Source: JAJDFU01 sp964595955 (GTDB lineage Bacteria; Bacteroidota; Bacteroidia; Chitinophagales; Saprospiraceae). Taken from it: a DNA stretch of 64,000 nucleotides. This document shows, one piece after another, positions 54,901 to 62,103 of the stretch. Below the pieces are notes generated by a model that was not told the DNA's origin, did not search any database, and saw nothing but the letters and a program-made list of their open reading frames with translations. The position numbers and the translations under genes are program-made. Numbering within the stretch: the first letter of the stretch is position 1; each line of letters starts with the position of its first letter. The stretch covers positions 14,844-78,843 of the forward strand of contig CAZQSF010000006.1 of assembly GCA_964595955.1 (NCBI GenBank). Reading direction: 5' to 3'.

Positions 54901-56022
54901 GTGGACATCGTATTTACGGCCAACAAGGATCTCTGGAGCCGCTGTATGGTTATCGAAACGGCGGGTCGCTTCCAAACCTCCGACTTTAACTTGCCGACGG
55001 CTGGTACAGAGAGTTTTGATATCCGCCAGGCGCCTTCGGTAAGCAAGTTTGATAATGATGGCGACGGCTTACCCGACGAAGATCCCGAAAACGCACCGCA
55101 GCCCATCGGCTTCGGTTGGTTCCCGGGCTATGCGATTGACGTAGAGACGGGGCAGCGCCTCAACCTTTTCTTCGGGGAAAATACTTTGTACGATTGCGAC
55201 GTACTGCTCGATGCAGGCCTTGACCCGGAAGTTTGCGACGCCTTCATCGGCGGCCGGGATCCCGGTGCGGACATGATGTTCAATCCCACCTCTCAGATCC
55301 TGTTTGGAGGCGGCTTTAGTCCTGCGCTGTTTATGGCAGGTGGGCAGCATTTCGTGTATGTGACCAATGAAGCCTACGACGGTTGTGAGGCGATCGCGCA
55401 GCAGTTCAGCGTGGCATCGCCCACGCTGAAAGCAGCCGGCGTACAGAAGATCACCTGGACCGGTCTCATCCTTCCCAGGCCGGGTACGAACATGCTTTCC
55501 TACGACGAGGGGCTGATTCCCGAGGACGTCGTGGTGAAGCTGCGTGTGGAGCAACCCTATCGCGTAGCGGAAGGCGCCGGAGGGTTTAACGGTTATCCCA
55601 CCTATCGCTTCACCCTGGACGGCAAGGAGGCTTCGCCCGTGGAAGGAGAGGCTGTCAGCTCGGTGCTGGACCAGATCAACGTGGTTCCCAACCCGTACTA
55701 CGCCTATTCTGAGTACGAGAATTCGACTTTTGAGAACAAGGTGTACATCACCAACCTGCCGGCTAAGTGCGTGGTGACCATATACACCCTGGACGGCAAG
55801 TTTATTCGGCAGTACAACCGCAATGAGCAGCCGCTCAATCCAAGAGGCGACGGCATACAATCGGCACAGTTTCTGCCCTTCCTGGAATGGGATGTGCGCA
55901 ACAACAAGGGAATCCCGGTAGCCAGTGGGGTCTATCTGATTCACGTGGCTGCCGAGGGCCTGGGCGAGCGCACCCTCAAGTGGTTCGGTGTGAAACGTCC
56001 GTTCGACCCCTCCGGAAACTAA
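51982..56022 (+). CDS. Large secreted protein with T9SS-like C-terminal domain
   Basis: This 1346-residue secreted protein of unknown function begins with a signal peptide (MLMRTATTWLMTLLGLVLAT, cleavage near TAMA). The mature part is acidic and rich in Asp, Gly, Pro and aromatic residues, with no enzyme motif I recognise. It contains Asp-rich, calcium-binding-like loops (DQDGDGNYNPDLGDFP near 219; DNDGDGLPDEDPE near 1023). There are paired cysteines around 330-365 (DLGCYEDDYIGCDTS, GCACEDVNTYC). The last 113 residues (VVPNPYY..., VYITNLP, TIYTLDGKFIRQY, GIPVASGVYLIHV, KWFGVKRP) resemble a T9SS sorting/FlgD-like domain. The start is uncertain (TTG 51961, ATG 51982 or 51988). It follows the receptor closely and precedes a PorV-like gene. 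Confidence 0.78.
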   Translation: MLMRTATTWLMTLLGLVLATTAMAHRPDYKGKGEKPHTPPSGEEQLGFRSACENPSNLIFQEINNIRAILSSGGDVWWNGDDGVYVAPKVAPGQPEVSSIFAGAVWLGGIDDGGTFKVAAQTYGRAQGNFDFYTGPLVPTTGSTNQDTCRRWDRFFTVSAAEIDEHLRLYAEAQEAGTPYDPDQIPVGVLGWPARGNEFFSDVWQFELPNTRQGLAGFFDQDGDGNYNPDLGDFPVIEIRGCEEPQYPDEMIFWIYNDNGDIHRQTGAPSPIRMEVQVQAFSYATNDEINNMTFQRYKLINRAAEPIDSTFFAMWVDPDLGCYEDDYIGCDTSRSLGYVYNADAVDGIAGCACEDVNTYCTDIPILGVDYFRGPLDEFGEEIGMSSFTYYNNQAFNTPPPGTTDPNNFLEYYNYLSGSWRDGSPFTFGDDAYQDGDPIDYAFTDDPDDPTGWSMCTQNLAEYDRRTIQASGPFRLEPGAVNELIIGVVWVPEVVYPCPSIRRLTAADDLAQALFDNCFEIPDGPDAPDVDWIELDREIIAVLTNTLPSNNVNESYAEPGLEIPEGIDDSLYIFEGYRIFQFSGPDVSLQERDDPSRVREVAQVDVRNGVATVFNWAEAEESPTEDPYYVPVQQVSGADGGIRHTFRITNDAFGDNDARLVNHKKYYFVAVAYGYNEYQPYDPVSGEGQRTPYLEGRNNLGEDGLPYYTVIPHPPVDRVLNSFYGDGPIITRIEGAGNGRNFLDVSSESLEEILAAQPNPGDTYQGEVTYEPGEGPVEVIVYNPREVVDGEFQLTFFDENMANDMLDDTINWELRNLTDPNSPVIVSEKPLGSPDEQIIKEFGFSVTLGQGVPPGSRTEGENGWLGQEILYPAGGDNQWLDGIPNKFDPIGGGLALDNDVFNYILTAEGERDIVFDPNQDFTEQNGQGLIFTPYFLADFDNRDGDPGFYITPAWGSRSGSQRVRDRTSMANLNNVDIVFTANKDLWSRCMVIETAGRFQTSDFNLPTAGTESFDIRQAPSVSKFDNDGDGLPDEDPENAPQPIGFGWFPGYAIDVETGQRLNLFFGENTLYDCDVLLDAGLDPEVCDAFIGGRDPGADMMFNPTSQILFGGGFSPALFMAGGQHFVYVTNEAYDGCEAIAQQFSVASPTLKAAGVQKITWTGLILPRPGTNMLSYDEGLIPEDVVVKLRVEQPYRVAEGAGGFNGYPTYRFTLDGKEASPVEGEAVSSVLDQINVVPNPYYAYSEYENSTFENKVYITNLPAKCVVTIYTLDGKFIRQYNRNEQPLNPRGDGIQSAQFLPFLEWDVRNNKGIPVASGVYLIHVAAEGLGERTLKWFGVKRPFDPSGN

Positions 56023-56032
56023 AATGCTTAAC

Positions 56033-56076
56033 AGCAAGAGCCGGGCAAGGCCCTGCCGCCTCCGGCTCTTGCTTTT
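56033..56076 (+). terminator. Intercistronic 12-bp hairpin with short T-run
   Basis: AGCAAGAGCCGG (56033-56044) pairs perfectly with CCGGCTCTTGCT (56062-56073), followed by TTTC. It sits 10 bases after the secreted protein stop and 16 bases before the PorV-like ATG. The weak T-run suggests partial termination or an mRNA-stability/processing stem inside the operon. Confidence 0.65.
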
Positions 56077-56091
56077 CATAAAATCGAAAGA

Positions 56092-57132
56092 ATGAAAAAA
56101 GTCTACCTACTCACCATACTTTCGCTGGCTGTTTTGTCTGTCGAGTTGCGGGCGGGAAATCCCGACCGGCAGGGGGAAGCCGGTGCATACGAGCTCCTCA
56201 TGAACCCCTGGGCGCGCTCTGCCGGGCTGCACACCATGACGACCTCCATGATCAGCGGGGTAGAGGCGATGCGACTCAATGTGGCCGGGATCGGACAGAT
56301 CAATAAACTGCAAGTGTATGCCAGCCATGCGTTGTATCTGCAGGGAACCGACATCTCCATGACGGCTGGTGGCCTTTCCACCCGCATCGGAAAGAACGGC
56401 GCCCTGGGCGTAACGCTCATGTCGCTCGATTTTGGCGATATCCCGGTGACGACCACGGCCCTGCCGGAAGGTACCGGGGCTACTTTTTCGCCTACCTTTC
56501 TCAATATCGGCGTGGGCTATGCGCATACCTTTGCCGAAAAGATCTCCGTGGGCTTTTTGGTACGCGCCGTATCGGAGAACCTGGCCGACCTTAACTCCTT
56601 CGGCATTGCGCTGGATGCCGGTGTGCAGTATCGCACGGGCGGATTTAAGTTCGGCGTATCGCTGCGCAATGTGGGTACCAAAATGAAGTTCAGTGGAGAA
56701 GCCCTGGGCGAACAGACGACCATTCAGGGCAACGACGGCCCCACGGTGCTCACTTTCGATCGGCGCAATGCGGGCTTCGAACTGCCTTCTACCCTCAACA
56801 TCGGTATGTCGTACGACTTCTTGGTGGGCACCAAGCACCGCATTACGGCCATTGGAAACTTCACGGCCAATTCGTTCTCCCGGGATCAGATCGGGGCAGG
56901 GGTCGAGTACTCTTTTGATCGCTGGGTGGAATTGCGAGCGGCCTATAAGTTCGATATGGGCTCCGGGGAAGATTTTGAGGCTCCCATCTATACGGGACTG
57001 GCCTTCGGGGCATCGCTGGGTGTGCCGCTCAGCAAGCGCAATAAAGACGCTCGCCTGTCCATTGACTACGCCTATCGCGCTACCCGCGTCTGGGACGGTA
57101 CCCACAACTTCGGCTTGCGCTTTGACCTCTAG
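56092..57132 (+). CDS. PorV/PorQ-family outer-membrane barrel protein
   Basis: The 346-residue protein has a signal peptide (MKKVYLLTILSLAVLSVELR) and a family-typical start (AGAYELLMNPWARSAGLHTM, then GVEAMRLNVAGIGQ). A beta-barrel follows with alternating strands and ends in NFGLRFDL. PorV-type proteins belong to the FadL-like superfamily and, in the T9SS, carry exported cargo from the translocon to the attachment complex. This copy lies directly after the gene of a large T9SS-like cargo, so it may be a cargo-dedicated adaptor instead of the housekeeping PorV. A strong terminator follows 45 bases after the stop. Confidence 0.83.
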   Translation: MKKVYLLTILSLAVLSVELRAGNPDRQGEAGAYELLMNPWARSAGLHTMTTSMISGVEAMRLNVAGIGQINKLQVYASHALYLQGTDISMTAGGLSTRIGKNGALGVTLMSLDFGDIPVTTTALPEGTGATFSPTFLNIGVGYAHTFAEKISVGFLVRAVSENLADLNSFGIALDAGVQYRTGGFKFGVSLRNVGTKMKFSGEALGEQTTIQGNDGPTVLTFDRRNAGFELPSTLNIGMSYDFLVGTKHRITAIGNFTANSFSRDQIGAGVEYSFDRWVELRAAYKFDMGSGEDFEAPIYTGLAFGASLGVPLSKRNKDARLSIDYAYRATRVWDGTHNFGLRFDL

Positions 57133-57177
57133 CCCTTGCGGAATTCCCGATTTTCCGTAATTTTGTTTTGAAAAGCC

Positions 57178-57219
57178 AATCGAGAACGTTTCCTGCTACG
57201 GAAGCGTTCTCGATTTTTT
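57178..57219 (+). terminator. Strong intrinsic terminator of the TonB/secreted protein/PorV operon
   Basis: AATCGAGAACGTTTCC (57178-57193) pairs with GGAAGCGTTCTCGATT (57200-57215), a stem of 16 pairs with one G-T wobble and a 6-base loop, running directly into TTTTTT. It marks the end of the three-gene operon. Confidence 0.92.
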
Positions 57220-57234
57220 AATGCCTCATGCGAC

Positions 57235-57327
57235 AGAGGTAGTCCTCCTTCCGCGATCAACTTTCCAAGGCGGGCCCCAACTCGTGCAGCCTACCCGGCG
57301 GGGAGGACCTCTCTCGCTTTGAGGACT
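57235..57327 (+). promoter_or_regulatory. greA leader with mutually exclusive pairings
   Basis: In the gap before greA, AGAGG (57235-57239) with CCTCT (57308-57312) and TCCTCC (57243-57248) with GGAGGA (57302-57307) can form a long-range stem. The same AGTCCTC (57241-57247) can instead pair with GAGGACT (57321-57327). The two pairings exclude each other and lie just before the start codon, a layout seen in attenuators. This is inferred from complementarity only. Confidence 0.35.
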
Positions 57328-57351
57328 TACATTACACAATTTTAACATGAT

Positions 57352-57825
57352 ATGGCAGGCTTTAATTATCTGACCAAAGAGGGATACGAAAAGTTGAAGA
57401 CCGAACTTGAAGACCTCAAGTCCCGGGGACGCAAGGAAGCAGCTATGGCTATTGCAGAGGCCCGGGATAAAGGGGACCTTTCGGAAAATGCTGAATACGA
57501 CGCCGCCAAAGAAGCTCAGGGGATGCTCGAACTGCGCATCAATGAGCTGGAAAAGGTATTGTCCAATGCCCGTATCCTGGACGAAAGCCAGGTGGATACC
57601 TCAAAAGTGACCGTCCTGGCCAAGGTGACGATCCGAAATACCAAAAACAAGAAAGAGATCACGTATCAATTGGTCTCCGAATCCGAAGCGGACCTGAAGG
57701 CAAAAAAGATCTCGGTGGGGTCACCCATCGGGAAGGGCCTGTTGGGCAAGACCAAGGGGGAAAAAGCCCTGATCGATACGCCGCGCGGACAGCTCGAGTT
57801 TGAAATCGTCGATATCTCCCTATAA
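57352..57825 (+). CDS. greA: Transcription elongation factor GreA
   Basis: The 157-residue protein rescues backtracked RNA polymerase by stimulating transcript cleavage. The N-terminal coiled coil contains YEKLKTELEDLKSRGRKEAA and, at its tip, the acidic catalytic loop DKGDLSENAEYDAAKEAQG (D and E residues reach the polymerase active site). The C-terminal FKBP-like domain has ISVGSPIGKGLLGKTKGE. Length and both domains are complete. The HIT-protein gene begins two bases after its stop codon, so they form an operon. A potential regulatory leader precedes it. Confidence 0.94.
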   Translation: MAGFNYLTKEGYEKLKTELEDLKSRGRKEAAMAIAEARDKGDLSENAEYDAAKEAQGMLELRINELEKVLSNARILDESQVDTSKVTVLAKVTIRNTKNKKEITYQLVSESEADLKAKKISVGSPIGKGLLGKTKGEKALIDTPRGQLEFEIVDISL

Positions 57826-57827
57826 TC

Positions 57828-58232
57828 ATGGCAAGTATTTTTACAAGGATCATACGGGGCGAACTGCCAGCCTACAAGGTTGCGGAGAACGAGCGCTTCT
57901 TTGCCTTTCTGGATATTCGGCCCATGGCCAAAGGACACACCCTGGTCGTGCCCAAGGAAGAAGTGGATTACTTCTTCGATCTGGACGACTCCCACCTTGC
58001 GGAGGTGATGGTGTTCGCCAAGGGAGTGAGCCGGGCCATCGAGGCGGTGGTGCCCTGCCAGCGAGTGGGTATTGCCGTAGTTGGCCTGGAGGTGCCGCAC
58101 GCCCATGTGCATCTTATACCCATTCAGGCCATATCCGATATGAATTTCGGCAGGCCGCCGGTACAGATGAGCCCGGACGAGCTGGATGCACTGGCTTCCC
58201 GGATTCGTTCGGCTTACGGGGCTAACCCTTGA
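57828..58232 (+). CDS. HIT-family nucleotide hydrolase/transferase
   Basis: The 134-residue protein has the histidine-triad motif HAHVHLIPI (H91, H93, H95) and the family start ASIFTRIIRGELPAYKVAEN with FLDIRPMAKGHTLVVPK, closest to Hint-type purine nucleoside phosphoramidases. It hydrolyses AMP-linked phosphoramidates or similar nucleotides. It directly follows greA, and its 3' end overlaps the end of the convergent ruvC by 11 bases. Confidence 0.9.
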   Translation: MASIFTRIIRGELPAYKVAENERFFAFLDIRPMAKGHTLVVPKEEVDYFFDLDDSHLAEVMVFAKGVSRAIEAVVPCQRVGIAVVGLEVPHAHVHLIPIQAISDMNFGRPPVQMSPDELDALASRIRSAYGANP

Positions 58233-58794
58233 TGCGGCCGGGATTATCCTTCAAAAAGCTTTCCCAGCTCCCGTATTTTCCTTGTTGGCCCGGATCGGAT
58301 TTGCCGGGAGCCATGGCGCTGTAATAGTGGCAAAGGGCCGTGGCCAAGGCATCGGTGGCATCCAGCTCTTCCCGCTCCAGGTCTTGGCCAAGCAGCTGAG
58401 AAAGCATGGCAGCCATCTGTTCTTTGGCGGCGTTGCCGTTGCCCGTTACCGCTTGCTTGATTCGCCGCGGAGAATACTCGGTAAATGCAATTCCGTGCTT
58501 CAGAGCCGCTGCGATGGCTACGCCCTGAGCGCGGCCAAGCTTGAGCATGCTCTGTACGTTCTTACCGTAAAACGGCGCTTCGATCGCCAGGGCCACAGGC
58601 CGGAAGCGGGTCATGAGCTGGTCGATTTCGGTAAAAATGCGGGTGAGCTTCTCGCTTGGCGCTGCCTGGCGCGCCATTTTCACCGTACCCAGCTCCAAGA
58701 GGTGTAATTCCTTCCCTTGGACTTCCAGCAAGGCAAACCCCAGAATGTTGGTGCCCGGGTCGATGCCCAGGATGCAATACGGAACGGCAGGCAT
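58222..58794 (-). CDS. ruvC: Crossover junction endodeoxyribonuclease RuvC
   Basis: The 190-residue nuclease cuts Holliday junctions with RuvAB. It has the first catalytic Asp in ILGIDPGTNILGF (D12), the Glu in ALAIEAPFYGKN (E72) and the C-terminal acidic pair in ELDATDALATALCH (D145, D148), together with YSPRRIKQAVTGNGNAAKEQ, typical of RuvC. The ATG giving MPAVPYCILGIDPG matches the family length. A longer frame upstream only mirrors the divergent gene region. Confidence 0.93.
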   Translation of the reverse strand: MPAVPYCILGIDPGTNILGFALLEVQGKELHLLELGTVKMARQAAPSEKLTRIFTEIDQLMTRFRPVALAIEAPFYGKNVQSMLKLGRAQGVAIAAALKHGIAFTEYSPRRIKQAVTGNGNAAKEQMAAMLSQLLGQDLEREELDATDALATALCHYYSAMAPGKSDPGQQGKYGSWESFLKDNPGRIKG

Positions 58795-58957
58795 ATAAAA
58801 ATTGTTAAAGAAATGGTAATTAAAGAAAATACGGCCAGATAAGGAAGGGGGCGCTTCGTTATTTGACAAAAGGGCGGACTGGTAGCCGGTGGGATGCGTA
58901 AAGCGGCCCGTCCCATTCGCTGCAGATCCTCCCGTACTCCAAACCAAAAGAAATACC

Positions 58958-59809
58958 ATGAAAAATAAGTCCATGCATTGGGGCGTCCTTCTGTTGCCCC
59001 TGCTGCTGATGACCGCTGGGAAGCCTGCTCAACAGGCGGAAGTCCGGGCGGTGGAAGGAGAGACGGTCAATCAATGCTCCATACGCAATACCACCTTCGA
59101 CAACGGCGAGGAAATAACCTATAAGCTGTATTACAACTGGAATTTTGTGTGGATGTCGGCCGGAGAAGTCACCTTCCGGGTCAAGGAGATGGGCGATCAG
59201 TATCACCTCTCGGCTCACGGCGCTACCTATAAATCCTACGAATGGTTCTTCAAGATCCGGGACCGGTATGATACCTATGTGGACAAGGAAACCCTGCTGC
59301 CCAAAGTGAGCATCCGCGATGTGCAGGAAGGTAAATTCACCCTTTACGATAAGGTGGTCTTCGATCAAAATGTGCACAAAGCGCGGTCGCTGCGCGGCGA
59401 CAACCGGCGGGAGGCCAAACTTCACGAGTACGAATTGGGAACCTGCATGCACGATATTCTCTCCATTATTTACTACACCCGAAACCTCGATTTCGAGGGC
59501 ATGCAGCCCGGGCAGACGGTTCCCATTCAGATTTTCATGGACAAGGAAGTATGGCCCCTGAAGGTAACCTATAAAGGCACCGACGGGAAAAAGAAGATCA
59601 AGGGGCAAGGCCATTTCGATACCATCCTGTTCAGCCCCGACCTCATCGAAGGGGAATATTTCAAGGAGGGCGACGAGATGCGGGTTTGGGTGTCCAATGA
59701 CGCCAATCGCCTGCCCCTTCTCATCGAATCGCCCGTGTCGGTCGGTTCGGTGAAAGCGGTCCTCAAAGACTACAGGGGCCTCCGCCATCCGCTAACCGCC
59801 AAGCGATAA
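58958..59809 (+). CDS. DUF3108-domain periplasmic protein
   Basis: The 283-residue protein has a signal peptide (MKNKSMHWGVLLLPLLLMTA) and a DUF3108 beta-barrel-like domain: GEEITYKLYYNWNFVWMSAG, FFKIRDRYDTYVDKETLLP, THDIL-like CMHDILSIIYYTRNL, and LKVTYKGTDGKKKIKG. DUF3108 proteins are periplasmic or outer-membrane proteins of unclear role, some linked to lipid or LPS transport. I start at the ATG giving MKNKSMHW. A DUF4230 protein gene follows four bases after the stop, so the two are an operon. The gene is divergent from ruvC. Confidence 0.8.
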   Translation: MKNKSMHWGVLLLPLLLMTAGKPAQQAEVRAVEGETVNQCSIRNTTFDNGEEITYKLYYNWNFVWMSAGEVTFRVKEMGDQYHLSAHGATYKSYEWFFKIRDRYDTYVDKETLLPKVSIRDVQEGKFTLYDKVVFDQNVHKARSLRGDNRREAKLHEYELGTCMHDILSIIYYTRNLDFEGMQPGQTVPIQIFMDKEVWPLKVTYKGTDGKKKIKGQGHFDTILFSPDLIEGEYFKEGDEMRVWVSNDANRLPLLIESPVSVGSVKAVLKDYRGLRHPLTAKR

Positions 59810-59813
59810 GGAT

Positions 59814-60440
59814 ATGCGCAGTTTGCGATGGATTTTACTGGCCCTGCTGCTGCTGGCGGCCTTTGCAACCGGATGGTGGCTGAGCCGAAAGAGTGTCTTG
59901 CCGTCCTTCGGAAAGCCCGAAGTCGCGGAAGAGGGCCAGCTTCTGCTGGAGCGCATCCGGAAAGTAGCCCGGCTGGTGACGGTAGAGGGGCATCTCAACG
60001 AGATCTACTCGTACAAGGATTACGTGGGGTACGACATTCCGCTTTTTCAGAAAAAAGCCCTGCTGCGGGTGCGTGCCAAGGTCTCGGTTGGCTATGACCT
60101 GGACCGGGTGAGCTGGGAGCTTCGCCCCGACACCAGGACGGTGATCCTTTCCGGGCTTCCCGAACCCGAAATCCTGTCCCTGGACCACGAGCTGGACTAT
60201 TACGATCTGTCCGAAGGTGTATTCAACACCTTTGACGAAGCCGACTACAATCGCCTTCAGAGCAATGCCAAATCGTTCATCCGGGAAAAAGCAACAACCG
60301 GTCCGCTCATGGAGTCGGCCCGGGAGCAAGGGCTGGAGTTGCTACAGGCCATCCGGTTCATGGTGGAAGGGGCCGGATGGCAACTCAAAGTAGAGGGAGA
60401 GCCGATCAGGCTACCGGCCCGGGATGCCCGAGGCGATTGA
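59814..60440 (+). CDS. DUF4230-domain membrane-anchored protein
   Basis: The 208-residue protein has an N-terminal signal anchor (LRWILLALLLLAAFATGWWL). A DUF4230 domain follows with RIRKVARLVTVEGHLNEIYS, KDYVGYDIPLFQKKALLRV and AKVSVGYDLDRVSWELRPD, then LSGLPEPEILSLDHEL. The family is widespread in Bacteroidota and Firmicutes and has no established function; the topology suggests a periplasmic domain. It is cotranscribed with the DUF3108 gene. Confidence 0.82.
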   Translation: MRSLRWILLALLLLAAFATGWWLSRKSVLPSFGKPEVAEEGQLLLERIRKVARLVTVEGHLNEIYSYKDYVGYDIPLFQKKALLRVRAKVSVGYDLDRVSWELRPDTRTVILSGLPEPEILSLDHELDYYDLSEGVFNTFDEADYNRLQSNAKSFIREKATTGPLMESAREQGLELLQAIRFMVEGAGWQLKVEGEPIRLPARDARGD

Positions 60441-60645
60441 CCCGCTGCGGGCGTGCGTCTTGCGCGTCCCGCTTCATCGCTTTCCCGCCCACCCCAATTT
60501 TTCTTTTCCAAAGGTTGTACCCCAACAAATAAAAGAGCGCGGTTCTTACCTGTCCAAGTGAAAAGCGCTTATTTTAGCCACGTTTTGTCTTCTCCTCGAT
60601 GGGAGGGGCGGAGGTTACGCAGGAAAAGAAAAACCATCGTTGACC

Positions 60646-62064
60646 ATGGATGATCAGACCTCAAAGGTCTCGGGCTCGTTTGATTTCGAAAACCAACCTC
60701 AGCTACTCGGCCATCCGGCCGGACTTTACGTCTTATTTTTTACGGAATTGTGGGAGCGCTTCTCCTACTACGGGATGCGGGCCATTTTGGTCCTGTTTCT
60801 GGTCGCGGAGACCACCGGGGGCAACCCGGGCTTCGGCTGGAACAACGAACAGGCCCTGGCGCTCTACGGCTGGTACACCATGCTGGTTTACCTGGCCTCC
60901 ATTCCCGGAGGCATTTTGGCCGATCGCCTTTTAGGTCAAAAGCGAACCGTCATGCTGGGCGGCCTGCTGCTATGTGCCGGCCACGGCATTCTGGCCGTAG
61001 AGGCAGTGTGGGCGTTTTATACGGGCCTTGGGCTCATTATTCTGGGCGTAGGCTGCCTGAAGCCGAACATCTCGACTATGGTGGGGGGCTTGTATCGCCC
61101 GGGCGATGATCGCCGCGACAAGGGCTTCACCATTTTTTATATCGGCATCAATATCGGCGCCTTTCTGTCGGCTTTGGTTGTGGGCTATGTAGGGGAAACC
61201 TATGGCTGGCATTATGGCTTTGGCCTGGCCGGCATCGGCATGTTGCTCGGGCAACTCGTTTACCTGTTCGGTCAGCGCTATCTCAAGGGGATCGGCGATT
61301 TCATAGGTAAGGCCCAGTCGCCGGATCGCGAGGCGTATGACCGGCCACTCACCCAGGTGGAGATCGACCGGATGAAGGTCATGTTCCTATCCTTTCTTCT
61401 GGTAATCATTTTCTGGGGGGCGTTCGAGCAAGCCGGCGGCCTGATGAATTTGTATGCCGAGCAAAAGACCAATCGAATGTTGCTGGGCTTTGAGGTGCCT
61501 GCGAGCTGGTTTCAGTCCGTAAATGCCTTTTTCATCATCACGCTGGGTACGGCGGTGGCCAACTTTTGGTACCGCTGGAAGAAGAAAGGGCGGGAGGGCT
61601 CGTCCCTCTTCAAGATGGCCTGGGGCGTCATGATCATGGGGTGGGGATTTCTCTTCATGACGGCGGCCTCTGTACAATACGAACAGGTTGGGGAAGCGGC
61701 CATGGTTTGGCTGATCCTCGCCTACCTCTTTCATACGGTCGGAGAATTGTGCGCCTCGCCGGTGGCGCTTTCCTTTATCACCAAACTGGCACCCGTAAAA
61801 TATGCCTCCTTCATGATGGGGGCCTATTTTGCGGCTACCGGACTGGGGAATAAGATCGCGGGTCTTTTGGGCGAATGGGCTCAATCCGCGGGCGAACTTG
61901 AGATCTTTACCGGGATTGCCGTTTTCTGTACGCTGGTCGGGCTCATCGTTCTGGCATTGCTGAAGCCTCTGAAGCGGCTGACCCATGGCGCGGAAGACAA
62001 GTTGAGCTCGCATTTTGAGGAGCAGGAGGGATTCGAGCTGGCCGACCAGCCCAAAGTTGGATAG
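60646..62064 (+). CDS. POT-family proton-dependent peptide transporter (first of a tandem pair)
   Basis: The 472-residue symporter takes up di- and tripeptides with protons. It has the family motif ExxER in FTELWERFSYYGMRAILVLF (first helix), and the PTR2 signature IGINIGAFLSALVVGYVGETYG. Helices 10-12 contain TVGELCASPVALSFITKLAP. About 14 membrane helices fit the prokaryotic POT layout. A soluble N-terminal stretch of about 25 residues precedes helix 1. I use the ATG giving MDDQTSKVSG; an upstream TTG is possible. The next gene, 39 bases downstream, encodes a second POT protein. Confidence 0.9.
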   Translation: MDDQTSKVSGSFDFENQPQLLGHPAGLYVLFFTELWERFSYYGMRAILVLFLVAETTGGNPGFGWNNEQALALYGWYTMLVYLASIPGGILADRLLGQKRTVMLGGLLLCAGHGILAVEAVWAFYTGLGLIILGVGCLKPNISTMVGGLYRPGDDRRDKGFTIFYIGINIGAFLSALVVGYVGETYGWHYGFGLAGIGMLLGQLVYLFGQRYLKGIGDFIGKAQSPDREAYDRPLTQVEIDRMKVMFLSFLLVIIFWGAFEQAGGLMNLYAEQKTNRMLLGFEVPASWFQSVNAFFIITLGTAVANFWYRWKKKGREGSSLFKMAWGVMIMGWGFLFMTAASVQYEQVGEAAMVWLILAYLFHTVGELCASPVALSFITKLAPVKYASFMMGAYFAATGLGNKIAGLLGEWAQSAGELEIFTGIAVFCTLVGLIVLALLKPLKRLTHGAEDKLSSHFEEQEGFELADQPKVG

Positions 62065-62103
62065 CGCGTTGCGGAATAACCACTTTATAAACTAACAAGA
62101 GAC

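Noticed and set aside
51778..54975. Open frame of 1065 codons on the minus strand opposite the receptor end and the secreted protein
   Set aside because: It mirrors the codon bias of the plus-strand genes, has no recognisable domain, and lies entirely over two well-supported coding regions.
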